NCBI GenBank assembly: GCA_009733575.1
Contig: ML769546.1
Coordinates: 77,554 to 141,553, forward strand
Source of the DNA: Gymnopus androsaceus JB14
Taxonomy: Eukaryota; Basidiomycota; Agaricomycetes; Agaricales; Omphalotaceae
Direction of reading: 5' to 3'
Length of the DNA: 64,000 nt
Below the pieces are notes generated by a model. That model ran no database searches and was not told the origin of the DNA. It was given only the letters and a program-made list of their open reading frames with translations. How positions within the stretch are numbered: the first letter of the stretch is position 1; every line of letters begins with the position of its first letter. Made by a program: the position numbers and the translations under genes. Shown piece by piece: positions 23,251 through 35,720 of this stretch.

Positions 23251-23546
23251 GTGCAATAGAACACGATTTACCAGCGCTAAACTTCTTTTATCTCGAATCC
23301 TTTTACGGTGGAAATTGTGGCAATTTGCCAAGCAAGATCGACTCTTTTTTCCCATTGGAATATTGATTAGATTTCACAGGGTTTTGCGGCCAGAATTATA
23401 TACAAAAAAGAATATATTTTTCTATTTATTTTTCGAGAGAAATCTTTGCTCATTTTCGGTGGAAATCTGTGGCGAAATATATTATTGTTTACTTGACATT
23501 TTTCTAAACTAATTTCAGCCTTGATTTATCAGATCCGCCGGAGTGA

Positions 23547-25773
23547 CAGGCCAGTCACTCTTGGTGCCTGCTGCTTTCTTCCAGCTACCTCAACCAACTC
23601 AAATGGGTCTTTTTTGCCATGCGGGTTCCTGAGCTTTGCAGATGTGTTGTAGTGGTGTATTTGGAGATCCAACAACGTCCGCCATCTCGCCTAAACACGC
23701 TAGTTCTCATTGTTTGGGGCACACCTGAACGCGATGTTGCTGATTTTCCCTGGCGATCGCTGGTTTTCGTCAGGCGAATAGGAGTAGAAACGCGATATTC
23801 GTAGACTGATGCTCGAAGAGGACCACTCGGGTTGACAAGACTGGCTGGGCCATTGGGGTTCCAAACCCAAAGCGCCCCACCTTTCTGACGTGGGTCGCAC
23901 AAGCCGTGGGCGACGTCGATGAGCCAGCAAGAGTGTTCCTCGCCCGCAAAGTGTTCAAAGTCAGTGGAATCACCTTCCAGCAGGTCTAGGTATCCTTGAG
24001 AGGTATCAGGGGAAGAAGTGGCATAAGCCTCGAGAACGTCGTCGTGCGACAACACAGAATTGGCGTAACGTGAAACACTGCTCGTCCGGATGCACAGGTA
24101 CAAAAGGGAGGGGTCTCTCGGTCGCGATGTCGGCTTGTTCAATGGCTGCTCCTGAGGTAGTATTTCGCCCTTCCCGCTTCCTCCAGAACTCCCAAATGTC
24201 CCTGCTGCTTCCTGAGATCTCAAACCGGTTCTAGGCATGCTCAGTGATCACTGATTATTGATATGGCATGGGAACAAGGTGTAGATGTAAATTTTTTGTT
24301 GCGGTGGTTTGGGTGGCGAGATATTATACTCATGGATAGCCAATCCGGAGCTTCCAGTTTGACGTCGGTGATACGAATCGTTGAGGCTGGGAGCCGTAGT
24401 CTCGTAGACAAGAAATCAAAGCTATACTTGCGGAAGGAGCCTTGCCGACTCACGGTGCCGCTCTTTATCTTATCACGGAATTATCACAGAATACGAGCCA
24501 AATCAAGCGCTCGCGGGCATCCTTCCAAAAAACCCTTCAACTTCAAGTTCAAGCGTTTCGCTTTTACAACAATAGATCGACAGAATACAAACATCGGAAA
24601 GGAGATGCTTCTTCCTCTCTCAACCGCATTCACATTCACGTCCACCTTTACTTCCCTAGGCGCTAGACCCGCGTCTAGCACATCGCGCAATCAAAGCCAC
24701 TCTTCAAAAGCTTCCCGTTTTCCCGCAGAGTCTGTATAAATCCAGGATGCAGATTTTTGCGATGATAGATAGGCGCGCTCAGAATCACCCTTGGACGCAA
24801 CACTGAACACCGCCGCTGTTGCAAAAACTTGTTCCTATACGACCATGATCTCAAGACGTCTGGCGACGCTTTTGTTCTCACTGGCAGTATATCTAGTATC
24901 TCTTACTGTAGCTCAGAGTCCAACTCACGAGATAACTTCGTTTCAAAGCCTGCCCGCAAGGCTATTCTTTTTGAGGGATACTTCAGTGCGTATTTATTTT
25001 TTTTATTGAAAGTATTTCTGTGAAATGAAGGTTATAGACTGCTATATATCACGATGTTATTGAGGGAATTGTCTACATCTCGCAAGACGAGGGTAAATCA
25101 TGGGGCCCAGCGGCAGGAATTCCGCAAGGGGAAGCTGTAATGGTCATTGAACATCCATTCGACAGCGCTTATGTGAGTTCACTAGAAAATTGGCTCAGTG
25201 CAATAGGTAATTCTTGTTCTACAGGCATTTGCATTGACTATGGGAACTACACATTATCGAACAGAAGACCGAGGCAAGACTTGGAGGTCCTTTGATATGC
25301 CTGTCCCGCCAGCTCTCGTCGCTCGCCCGCTTTCTTTCCATTCACATCCCAACAAGTATGGCTATATTCTGTATCAGGGGACCGAGTGCAGAAAGGTAGG
25401 CTGGGGTACCGTCTGTCACGACGTGGTTCGTAAAAAACGCAATACAGTCTTCGCATTCTGATTCCTTGGTTTAGACCTATTACACCAAGGAGGCATTTTC
25501 GGATCTACCCACGCTGCTCTTGTCCGAAACCTCTCGCTGTCAGTTCGCGCACAGTACTGATGAATTTAAACACGAAGCTCATCCCGACTTGATTTACTGT
25601 GTCGCATTCGACACAAGCTCCAACACTGGCGATCATTCTCTTTCCTCTAGTCTACTGTTCTCCAGCACAGACTTTTTCCAGAGCGAGAACAAGGTTGAAG
25701 ATCTGGGTATTGGAAAAAATGCCCGCGGAGTCTTCGCGCTTGCCATAGTGGCCAAGTATGCTGTCGTCGCTCT
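23547..25773. repeat. Direct segmental duplication, right copy
   Basis: Partner of 18214-20434. Homology runs from CAGGCCAGTCACTCTTGGTG to the VPS10 codons for VVAL, after which only this copy continues into the rest of VPS10. Confidence 0.9.
23585..24238 (-). pseudogene. Truncated HNH-type protein, right copy (217-codon open frame)
   Basis: Same protein as 18253-18905 but with an open frame: MPRTGLRSQEAAGTFGSSGG to SLVNPSGPLRASVYEYRV, MRTSVFRRDGGRCWIS and HLQSSGTRMAKKTHLSWLR. The equivalent of SSHICPKRM has decayed to SSGTRMAKK, so a metal-binding His is missing. The second half of the HNH domain is absent. It may be expressed as a small protein but should not be a working nuclease. It shares an intergenic region of about 600 bp with the divergent VPS10 gene. 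Confidence 0.6.
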
Positions 25774-28700
25774 CAAAGATCTCTCTGACGGTAACAATGG
25801 AGAAATGCATCTCTACATTTCGGTCGATACAAAAAACATGGGCAAAGGCACAGTTTCCTCATGCTTCTTCAGCGCGTCTCAAGGAGAATGGGTACACAAT
25901 CGTCGAATCGACTACGCATTCTCTCTGTGTCGATGTCGTACTTCAGGACCAGCGCAGCATTGGTACACTTTTTGTTAGCAACTCCAACGGCACTTTCTTC
26001 GTCGAGAGTCTCAAAGATACGAACAGGAATGAAATGGGATTTGTTGATTTCGAGAAGCTGTACGGTGTTGATGGTGTTGGTATTGCCAATGTTGTGGCGA
26101 ATGCGGAACAAGTGGAAGGACGAGGAGCCCCGAAACTGCTTAAAAGTGTGATAACGTTTGACGACGGTAGCTCGTGGTCACCGTTGAAGGCTCCTCTATA
26201 TGATGCCGATGGCGGCAGAGTACAATGTACTCCGAACAACGACGACTGTACGCTGCATCTCCACTCGGTCACCGAACCGCATAACTTTGGCCCAATATCC
26301 TCCTCCCCTGCTCCCGGTTTCGTCATGGGTGTCGGGTCTATCGGCAAAACTCTACTTCCTTATGAGGATTGCGACACGTTTATCAGTACAGACGCTGGTC
26401 TCAGCTGGAAAATGGTTCGGAAGCAAGCGTACAAGTACGAGTTTGGTGATTCCGGTACTGTTATTCTGGCCGTCAATGACAAGGACGGCGTGGATAACGT
26501 CATTTATTCGCTCGACATGGGTGTGACATGGTCAGTCTTCTTTAACATTTCAACTACACCGACTCACATAGTCTTTCAACAGGCAAACATACGATATCGG
26601 CGTCAAGCTTCGTGCGCGTGCACTAGCCACCGTTCCGGACGCTACTTCCCAAAAGTTCATACTCCTCGGCCAGGCGTCAAGGGAGGATCAAGATAGTAGA
26701 TATGGACGTTACGTCGTCGTACTCCTTGATTTTGCTGGCATCAGGACCAGACAGTGCAGCGATAACGACTTTGATAGCGACTTTGAAACGTGGGTAGCGC
26801 GATCAGGCCATTCTGAATGTTTGATGGGACACAAGGTACGGGTGTTTAAGTACTTGGAGTGCATTGTTACTAGCTGACTCCCTTTCAGCAACGCTATATT
26901 CGCCGAAAATCATCAGCCAACTGTTTTGTCGGCAATAAAATTGACGATCCCGTACAACATGATAACTGCCGATGCACTGATGCCGATTATGAATGGTACG
27001 CGTCTTTGTTTTTTTTTTGAGACAATCCTCGCTTACTTCATATTGCAGCGACTTCAACTTTGTTCGAAATGGCAACAATCAGTGTATTCCTGCTGGACCG
27101 GAACCCATAGCTGCTGGTCTTTGTTCCAGTCCCAATCAAATGTACAAAGGATCGTCTGGTTGGAGAAAGATTCCTGGTAATACTTGCACTGGAGGCCACA
27201 AAGATGACAAGGTGGTAAAGCCTTGTTCGAATGGTGATATTCTCCGTCTATTACCATATGTTGCTGCTAATTCGTCTGTACAGCTCGACCTCAAGACGGC
27301 GAGGTCATACATCAAGACTGTGAGCTTTTTGTCGTCTTCCCTTAAAGATATCTTTGCTGATGCTTGATATAGTTTGAATTTCCTAGTGAGATTGCCCAAT
27401 ATGCGTATTTCATGAAGTCGGCGGTACGCCCATTTACTAAACTGTTTTCAAGGCACATCATCCCTGATTTCTCACCTTCGCAGACGATTCCTAGTTCGCT
27501 TGCTACGACAACAGTGTCTGGCAGTCGAGCAACGAAGGCTATACTTGGACCCAACTCATGCCCGATTATCAATTCGTCGCCTTTTATCATCACCCTTATA
27601 GCTCCGACCGAGCCTACCTTCTCACGAACGGCCGCAAATTCTTCTCTACTACAAATAATGGCCGATCCTGGGACGCTAGAGAGGCGCCTGCACCGCCAAA
27701 CACGTTCAGAGCTCCAGTCCTCCAATTCCAACCCATAGCCGACGATCTAATCTGGACTGGGAACGTCGATTGCGGAATGGGCTTATTCAAAAATTGTCAT
27801 GCCGAAGCGTGGTATACGAGGAATAATGGTCGAAAATGGGACTCCATCGAAAAATATGTTGTCAACTGCGCTTGGGCATTGGACACCAAGTTAAATGCAG
27901 ACCCGACGGAGATTCTTTGTGAATCTTATCAGATCAAGGAGGGGAATCAGAGGTTCTTCTCGAATAACCCGCTGGAGCTGATAGAAGGACAAGGATACTA
28001 TTCGAGGAAGAAGAAGCTGTTCGACCAGGTAGTTGGGTTCACGAAGTTTTCCGAGTTTTTGGTTGTGGCAGAAGTGAGTCGCATTGATTCGAATATGGAA
28101 TTCTACTCCTCATGGTTAATCCTACTCTAGGTTTCGTCATCTGGTCGTGCACTGGAACTTCAAGTGTCTCTGGATGGCGTCAACTTCGCTGCAGGGATGT
28201 TCCCGCCCAACATGCACCCCGAGACACATGTATGTTAAAGCTTCAAATGCTTCTTGTGCGTCCGCTAATCTTCGATCTTCTAGGCTTACACAGTGCTCGA
28301 GTCCTCCACTGGGTCCTTATTCCTTCCATCATGACGATGTCAGAACCCCCCAGTCCATACTGGGGAACCATCCTGAAGTCAAACTCTAACGGAACATATT
28401 TCGTCGTCTCGCAGGAAAACGTGAACAGGGACGAGCGCGGCTACGTCGACTTTGAGAAGATGATTGGTCTGGATGGTATTGCTCTGATCAATATTGTGGC
28501 GAACCCTTTTGAAGCGACCCTTTCTGGGAGAAAAACGATTGCGAGCCGGATTACACATAACGATGGTGAGTGTTTCGGGTGGATTTTTTCTCGTCGCTCA
28601 CTGTTTAATGTCATACCCAGGAAGTACCTGGAAACCCCTGAAACCGCCAACGTCTCGATTCGCAAGGAAAATCATACGCTTGTAGCAGTTACTGTGCGTG

Positions 28701-29992
28701 ATTATCTCGTTATATCTGAAATGTCTAATTTTTCTCCGACTTAGTCTTGCTCTTTACACGTCCATGGTTATACGGAGCGTCCGACCCCAGGGCCACGTAC
28801 AGCAGTCCCTCCATCATTGGAGTGATCATGGCTGTTGGTAACGTCGGCGAATCACTCGCATCCTACACAGAGAGTGACTACCTTCCTCAGTCGCGATGGT
28901 GGCTTCATCTGGGAAGAAGTGCACAAAGGCGCGCATCTCTGGGAGTTTGGTGATTCAGGTGGAATCCTGATTATGGCCAACGACGAACAACCTACGGACT
29001 ACGTGTTATTCAGTGTCAATCAAGGTGTCGACTGGCGAAGAGTACAAGTTCACCGACGAGAAAATACGTGTCAGGTCGATCGTTACGGTTCCTTCTGACA
29101 ACAAGCCGGAGATTTATCTTGATGGGCAAATATGGATCAAAGCAGTCGCAATCGGTCGTGGTGCATATTGACTTTTCGGCACTGACTAACAGGCAATGTA
29201 CATTTTATTGCGTTTTTTTTTTGGTTCAGTAATAATCTTATCTTCTTCTGCAGGTGTTTTGAAGGTCGAGGATCCAGCGCACGATGATTTTGAACTCTGG
29301 AGTCCAAGTTCAGATCGTGCCGAGCGTTGCCTTTTCGGTCGACAGGTAAGCTCAGTCATCTCTGAAAAGCAAGGTTTACTCACCTAACTCCGTAGACGCT
29401 GTACCATCGTCGCCTCCGGGATGCCAACTGTGTTGTCGGAGAACAGCGTACGGAAGAAGCATGGATCGAAAACAATTGTGCTTGTACCGATGTCTGACTT
29501 TGAATGGTATGACATCCATGTTTCCCCTATAGCTCTTGCCGTACTCAAAAGTCATCCGCAGTGAATTCAACTACATCAGAGATGCCAACGACGAATGTGT
29601 TCTGGCTCCTGGAACGACTCCGTTACCAGACGATGAAAGTTGCAGCGACGGTGAAGAATATTGGTATGAGCGAACCGCGTATCGCAAAACCTCGTACTCG
29701 ACCTGTGAGGGAGGATCGAGACCAGATCGTGGCGCATCTTATGCCTGTCCTGAGCCTGGAATCGGACATCACAGTATTTGGTTCTGGTTGTCTGTTATCT
29801 TCATCTCGTTTGGGTTGGCCGGATTGGTCGGGATGTATTACTATCGCCGCGGTATTGCTCGAGGGTTTGTGGCTTGTTTCGATGTCGATTTGCTGATACT
29901 GATGTTGCTTTTTTTCATGCAGAAAAATCAGACTTCCTACGGACACAGAAGAAGGCTTGGGAGGCGATAGTAGTAACCTTTCGACTTTATGA
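24845..29992 (+). pseudogene. VPS10: VPS10/sortilin vacuolar sorting receptor, multiple frameshifts
   Basis: Starts with signal peptide MISRRLATLLFSLAVYLVSL. The first Vps10 domain has BNR-type [30 protein letters not shown] and WEFGDSG-like EFGDSG blocks. A sortilin-C region follows ([41 protein letters not shown]). A second Vps10 domain has WQSSNEGYTWTQL, FYHHPYSSDRAYLLTNGRKF, LIWTGNVDC and [13 protein letters not shown] second sortilin-C block precedes a transmembrane helix ([22 protein letters not shown]). More than ten short introns. In yeast this receptor sorts carboxypeptidase Y from Golgi to vacuole. At least six one-base frame breaks are seen (near 25833, 28335, 28655, 28783, 28882 and 29032). 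The tail after the membrane is only about 25 residues, shorter than I expect for fungal homologues. Either a decayed copy or an indel-rich assembly. Confidence 0.75.
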
Positions 29993-30015
29993 AGTTTATA
30001 AATCAATATCCGTTG

Positions 30016-30121
30016 CTTACCCTCAGTCTTTTGGCACTCTATTGCGTGTCACTCTGAGGGTAAGCTTCTTTATACTTATTACCTGTTATGTCGAAGCTGA
30101 TAGTTACTTCGTATAACAGGT
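30016..30121. repeat. Two adjacent hairpins in the VPS10 3' flank
   Basis: CTTACCCTCAG (30016-30026) pairs with CTGAGGGTAAG (30054-30064). Directly after it, ACCTGTTAT..CGAAG pairs with CTTCGTATAACAGGT (30081-30121, one bulge). A degenerate copy of the first loop (TTTTGACACTTGACTGCGTG) follows at about 30150. They could act in 3'-end formation or be a small foldback insertion. Confidence 0.6.
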
Positions 30122-30344
30122 CCTGTACTTATATTCTAATACATGAACCTTTTGACACTTGACTGCGTGTCATTCTAAGGTCTAATCTTACTCATGGATG
30201 AATAACACTATCTACTAATATGAAATACGTGGACAACGGTACACTGCGAATTCGGTCGTAAATGCAAGGGACTCGGAAGAATGCACATAGGGAGAGATTA
30301 GAATGGGTAGGATCATGAGATGCAATGACTTGAAGCGTAAAACA

Positions 30345-31440
30345 TCACTGGGACACAGCAGACCGCCCTGTAGTGCCACAGCTGTTCTCCATCTCCTCCT
30401 CTTCTTGCCGCAATCGTCTCTCAGCTGCCTCTAGTACTCGTCTCCGTCGTTCATCGATGGAATCAGCGAGAATTGTGCCTGCCCCACTTCTACTGCTTCC
30501 CCCAAGCACCTGCGAATGAAGCTCAGCCCCTCCCGCAGGCTCGTATACATCTCCCTCATATCCAAGTACATTCGTACCCGCTTTCACTGAGCTCTCATAT
30601 TCCGCAACTTCACGATTCAGTAGAGAATTGAGCTCTTTGAACTAGAAGCAAAATCGCATCATTTAGGACTGGGTACATGGCTCGATCGTGAACGAAGCTT
30701 CACATTATTATCATGATCCCCCCATACATTATGCGTCAGCTCATGGCATAGTACCCTCCGCACCTCCTTGTACGTCCTGAATCCATCATACCGATTTGTC
30801 CTCAGCCGTAGCTTGATTTCTTGCCAGCATTTACGTTGAGACCGAGGAGTTCTGGGTGCTCATGAGGAGCAAGCTCCGTTAGGACACCCACAGTAAATTC
30901 GTGCTTCTGCATGATATGGCTGATTGCTGGGTCGTCGGAGAGGCGTTGGAGGAGGTTGAGGGCTGACGAAGGTTCTGGTAGATGTGGAAGCGGTACAAGT
31001 TTGTGAAACCTATAATTGAAGGCGCTAGCTGTTAGTAGAAGTGCTACCAGTGGACCTGAGCTGAAAAAAGACATTAGTCAAAGTGGGGGGGAGAAGGGTG
31101 CATATTGTAAACCTACCTTCGTTGGCCCCTTCAGTGCTCTTTCCTTCATTATCCGATCCCTCCTCTGCTGCTCATTTTCTACCGCCTTCATCCCATCTAG
31201 TTCCTTCGGCATCGTGCCCAACATCTGGATCTTCATCCCATCCTTTAAACCAGCTTGCGTCAAGGTGATCTGATCGTCCAGATTCTTGTTAGTCTTGCCT
31301 TTGTATAAAAGTTTCTGCAGCGGGGGAGGCGTAAGTGTCAGCTCTTCAAGTCGGGCTTGAAGAACAGCTAATGTGTCATCGGGAAGTAGAGAAAGGGAAT
31401 AAGATTGGCCCCTGTGAGAAACAGTCAAGTTCATCGTCAT
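30345..31440 (-). CDS. Ubiquitin-like/WLM-domain (Wss1-type) metalloprotease
   Basis: N-terminal ubiquitin-like fold (MTMNLTVSHRGQSYSLSLLP, KLLYKGKTNKNLDD, GLKDGMKIQMLGT). A charged linker and two introns follow, the second only 38 nt with a TACTAAC branch site. Then comes the WLM domain: FHKLVPLPHLPEPSSALNLL, HEFTVGVLTELAPHEHPELL and the zinc-binding VLCHELTHNVWGDHDNN (HExxHxxxxxH). The C-terminus is acidic and basic coiled coil (RRRRVLEAAERRLRQEEEE). WLM proteases of the Wss1/SPRTN type cut DNA-protein crosslinks or SUMO/ubiquitin conjugates. UBL-WLM fusions are common in fungi and plants. One base is missing near 30826 (after NVNAG) for a continuous frame. Since such genes are usually single-copy, an assembly indel is a serious alternative to gene decay. 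Confidence 0.8.
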
Positions 31441-32027
31441 GGATGTTCAGTCGAGCATGAAGAAATAGAGCGTGATAGAGAGAATGGCATTATATATCAT
31501 TGCTAGAAAAAGGAAAGCCGCGTCACCACCGGATTATGAGAATTCTGAGTCAGCAACAGAAAGTCGATAATCAGTCAGCAATATATATGTCAGGGAAATG
31601 TACAGCTTTGGCTTCGAGCAGACGAGTGTGTAGATTCTAGATCGGTATGTAGTACAGGTGCTTGATCAGAGCGTTAGCCACAGATAATTATACATTGATT
31701 ATACACTGCGTAAAAAGGATTAAAAGTACCGGTCGGTATCGAGTGAATTCAATGAAAGCAACTTTACTGGACGAGGCAAAAGACTACTAGACCAAATTAA
31801 ACCGGGATACGGCTGCTCAAGTCTATATACGAGTGCTCCTTTAACATGCTTTCGTTGTGCCTGCAAGTAGAAGCCGTAAGCGGAACGAAGCCATAGAAGT
31901 ATGTATAATTAGTAATTCACGTACTGAGCTAGAAGATGACCCTCCAACGCTATTCGGATGAAAAAGTCCCCAACAAAGCGTACATCTTGAGCCAAACACC
32001 CAGGAGCCAGATGTACTGCTGGTCTCG
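31441..32027. other. Intergenic, no gene seen
   Basis: AT-rich spacer between the WLM gene start (minus) and the F-box gene end (minus). It contains short TATA-like runs near 31500 that could belong to the WLM promoter. Confidence 0.4.
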
Positions 32028-34239
32028 CTAGAGTTTACAACGTTTACAGCTGACGTCGCCCAATGAATTGTCGTTTCGTGGCCCGCAATCTGATGCTCGG
32101 GCTGGAATGAATAAACGAAAGTACAGTATCAGTTCGCGAACAAGACCGCAAAAAAATTCAATAGAGGGAATACGCACTAGGTCCAACCAAGAAAGTATAG
32201 CCCAGGAACATGACCTGCAACAGATAGTAGGGCACTCGTTAACAATCTGCTGTATCGTGGTCGTTCGTGGGTCAAGGCGGGGGGCATCAGCATTCAAATT
32301 CAAACGGAAGATTTCTGAAGCGAAGATTGCTGAAGCATGATGATAGAAGCTGATCCTCTTCCCTCCATCATTCCATGGCTTCACCGTAAGCATTTTGCAA
32401 CAGTCGAAGGTATTCCCTTCAGCTGTAACAAGCTCTGATGTACTGCCACTCGTATCAGACATCGAAACCTCTCTTTCGGGCTGGAAGGAGTACGCTGTAG
32501 CGCAACAATGCAAAAAGACATCGGGATAGTAGAGCGCTTTTCCGCACCCACGAGCATTGCACTTGAAGACAGTAGTCGCAAGACACAGATCGCTTTCACT
32601 ACACTTGCGTGAAACAGCTTCCTGTAAGATGTTAAGCAGCTCACCCTCCTTATCACGCCGCCACTTTGTGACAAAGGCCAAAAATTCGGGACTGGCAAGG
32701 GTTCTTGCGCAAAGTGAGAAGGGACCATCAAATATTGTATCGACACCCAAGGGGTTCCGGTCAAGAGGCGTAGTTTCGAGGAGTTGTTTGATAGGCCCGT
32801 TAGAGGTGATGAGATCTCCAATGCTTGGCAAGACCATATCGTGAGGGAGAGACGTTTCAATAAATGCGTATTGAAGGTGGATCAAGCGTCGGTCCATGGC
32901 CTGTTTCCAAAGCATTGACCTTTGTAACTGAAGAGGTTCGAGCACCAGGGATTGAATTTTGACCCAATCTATCGTACAAAAAAAGGCATCAGCTTGCCCA
33001 ATGTCGCATATTGAATGACGCGTACCAGAGTGATTCAAAGCCGATTTGATCTTCTTGTTGATGCTGGGATGTCTGGAGGCTTTGATTGCAAAACTTGGGA
33101 AACCGGCTGCACGCTTAGTCCAGACCTCAAAGTCCCATCCTTGCTCGATGGCCTTTTCTTCTATCCTAAGGTTGACGGGTAAGAAAAAAGTTCAATCGAA
33201 ATCTCAAGCAACTTACCATTCAATGCGACTCTTTCGTGCAGCTTGACGTTCGAGAATCTGGTGGCTTTTCCATCTGGTTTCCCATAAACGACAAGCGCTC
33301 GCATGCTGCAAAACAAGCAGAACCACTGAATGCGGAACCGATACTTTAATAATGAGAAGTAAGCTTACCGTCTTGATGTTATCGTACACCTCAGTCTTAG
33401 AACTAAACCATTGCGCGATTGCATTGGCATCATCCTCCAGTGAAAACAGCTCTGCATTATATGTCTCCACGCATTCAAGATAGACGTGGGTGCCTTTAAA
33501 GTAGTCTGGAAAGACAGGCTTAGAAAGATAGTACGGTTCAGCAATGAAATCTTGCTACCTGCCGTCGTTTTAGGTATCACAAGCGAGATTCGATGCCATT
33601 CTTGAGATAATGCGTAATATTTCTCCAACATTTCCCTGGTATAGGGAATGAATCTAATCCGACGATCAACACGTAGCATCATTGAAGATTAGAATTTCAC
33701 TTGCCTGGTTGGAAAGCATTTCCTGCAGCAACGGACGCGGTACTCCCAGATCGCCTTCTCACATCGCGTCGTCAGACAAAACTGGAGAGATTTCGAGTCA
33801 GTCGGAGAACAGTCCCGGTAGATACAGCATACATGGCAGAAGTTGTGAAAAAGAAGGTGGGCATAGACGGGTTCCGACATGTTCACCGGAAGATCAGGGG
33901 TTTGAACGTCGGCATTTGCTCGAGCTTGACGCCACAGAAATGCAGAAGATCTGCTCATGAGAAGAGAACGGAAGTCTTGACTAGTTCTTGCGAGGCGCAG
34001 CAGGTCGTAAGGCTGCAGATAATAAAGGACCTGGAAAGATGGGTTAGTTGAGTGAAGAAACGTATAGTCTTGCTTCGTGAACATACTTCGAAGATCATCT
34101 CCAGTGGCATCTCTCGTAGAATCCGTTCTCCAGCTTTCCGAACAGAAGCGCGTGCTTTCTTACGCCTCCTCGGAGGATCGTCATCCTGTGAGGAACGTTG
34201 GCGCTTCAGTGCGTCCTTGGACCGCGCTTGTGAGGGCAT
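32028..34239 (-). CDS. F-box protein
   Basis: Starts MPSQARSKDALKRQRSSQDD with a basic stretch (PPRRRKKARASVRK), then the F-box ERILREMPLEMIFE, intron, VLYYLQPYDLLRLARTSQDF. RSLLMSRSSAFLWRQARANA and NMSEPVYAHLLF follow, as in many mushroom F-box proteins. Later exons hold CHVCCIYRDC, CRKCFPT, FIPYTREMLEKYYALSQEW and VYLECVETYNAELFSLEDDA. A 336-codon last ORF has CLATTVFKCNARGCGKALYY and other Cys pairs that may bind zinc. The intron after KCFPT appears to start with GC (AG|GCAAGTG). F-box proteins bind Skp1 and select substrates for SCF ubiquitin ligases; the substrate here is unknown. Confidence 0.75.
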
Positions 34240-35720
34240 TATATCAAATGTTTTCGAAATGCGGCTCCAGTGTCGGAATGGAGGTTAGAGGGAAGCAGTA
34301 GGTTTTATATAGGCCATGAGATTAGCGCTTAGCATTGCCTAGGGCCTTTCGAAGCCAATCTACTTATGAATGCCTCGAGGTTGATGGACTTGAGTATTCA
34401 ATCTAGCGCTCTTTAAGCGTGATTGTTCTCGTTTACATGCTGACGCGAGGTATTTCTGGATTCGATTCTACATTGTGATTTGAATCGGAACCCAATCGGT
34501 GGCAATATTCATTCGCGCAACCTGGTTTCAACTTGCTTCAAACTGGTTCAGAAACTTTGGCACCTGCACCTATCCCATTCAAATAGTAGGTAATGTGCCT
34601 AAATGTTCTCCCACAAACAGCACCTTGATCATGAACAGCACTCTCCTTGATTTCGGGAGCTTGGCTCAAGAAGTACCTGACCCATTCAAAATAAGTATTG
34701 TTCGTCAAAGTCCTCGGACAATCCGTGGCCTGCAAGTCCTCCAACAACCAACGTTCGACTCCAATTCGACTCTTACTTAATGGATTGCGGAAAACACCTG
34801 CTCAATGAGTATAGCCTGTGCAAAATCCCTCCAACAGATTCATCCACTCACTGAAGCTTCGAATTCTTCTACAATTATGCTTCATTATACGCCCTATTTA
34901 CACCAGCGCAGTTCGTAGCTGATAGTACTCAGCGTTGCTATGTCGGTTAGAGAAGTCCAAGGGTATTGAGCCATTAAATCTCATAACACTCATCTTATCG
35001 GTGTGAACAGTCGGATTTTTTTTCCATGCTCTTCCGGACTCCTTGCTCCCTTCACGATTACGGTTTGAATACGGTAGTAACTCGTTACAAACCTAAGGCA
35101 GTCCTCTATTTCGCCTCTCTTTATCGTGCTACCATCGTCACTGCGCTCCAAATGCTCTTGTTCTTCACATGGCTGTCAAGCATTGAAGCGCGTAAGATCT
35201 CGGCAGTCAGCGAATTTTCTTGCTACATAGCTCCGTTTCATTTATCTTGAGTTGCAGTGATGACTGCAGTCCATTACGACGCTTATTGCAATTGCGTCGG
35301 ATGTGCACTGCCAATGCATGGTTATGTGCGGAAGTAAGCCGCAGTGGTCCACTCAAAGTCACCACTTTGAAGCTGATATTCACAAGGTTGCTTCTTCAAA
35401 AACAGCTTCTCGGCAGTGCACACTCGCGCCCAGTTCGGGAGGCCTGAAGACATAAACTGCATTACACAAAAGGGATGACGAGTCGTGTAATACTTAGCTT
35501 TTGGGCTCGGGGTCCATTGGTATAAGTACGCACTAGCTGCCAGACTGAGAGCATTTAAATTCTGGTTCGGAAAACCTTCGCAATCGTCGACCCTTTGCTT
35601 AGCGCTTATTTTAGCGCTTATTTTAATCTTATCTCTTGAGCGCCCAGTCCAGATTGAGTAAGTTGAGTAATTTAGGAGTAAGGTTAATTAATAATTTATC
35701 ATTTCTTCTTCTCATCCACA
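34240..35720. other. 1.5-kb intergenic region, no confident gene
   Basis: Only short unconvincing ORFs are present. At 35508-35580 there is a tRNA-like stretch (GGTCCATTGGTATAAG as a D-arm/box A and GGTTCGGAAAACC as a poor box B) that lacks a matching acceptor stem. A duplicated TTAGCGCTTATTTTAGCGCT motif lies at about 35598-35625, upstream of the POLD4 start. Confidence 0.45.

Larger units (their letters stand above)
20437..23489. mobile_element. Long inverted-repeat element or foldback between the two duplicate copies
   Basis: The left arm (about 20437-20840) and the right arm (about 22560-23489, after removing the nested MITE) are inverted copies about 400 bp long. They share an outer end ACAATAATATATTTCGCCAC and inner blocks such as GAAATCTAATCAATATTCC, CATCACAAGACCTTTCA and GCCTGTTACTGCC. 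The core of about 1.7 kb holds a LINE fragment and no complete transposase. No target duplication is visible outside the arms, so it may be a foldback or large TIR element, or an inverted duplication. Confidence 0.6.
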
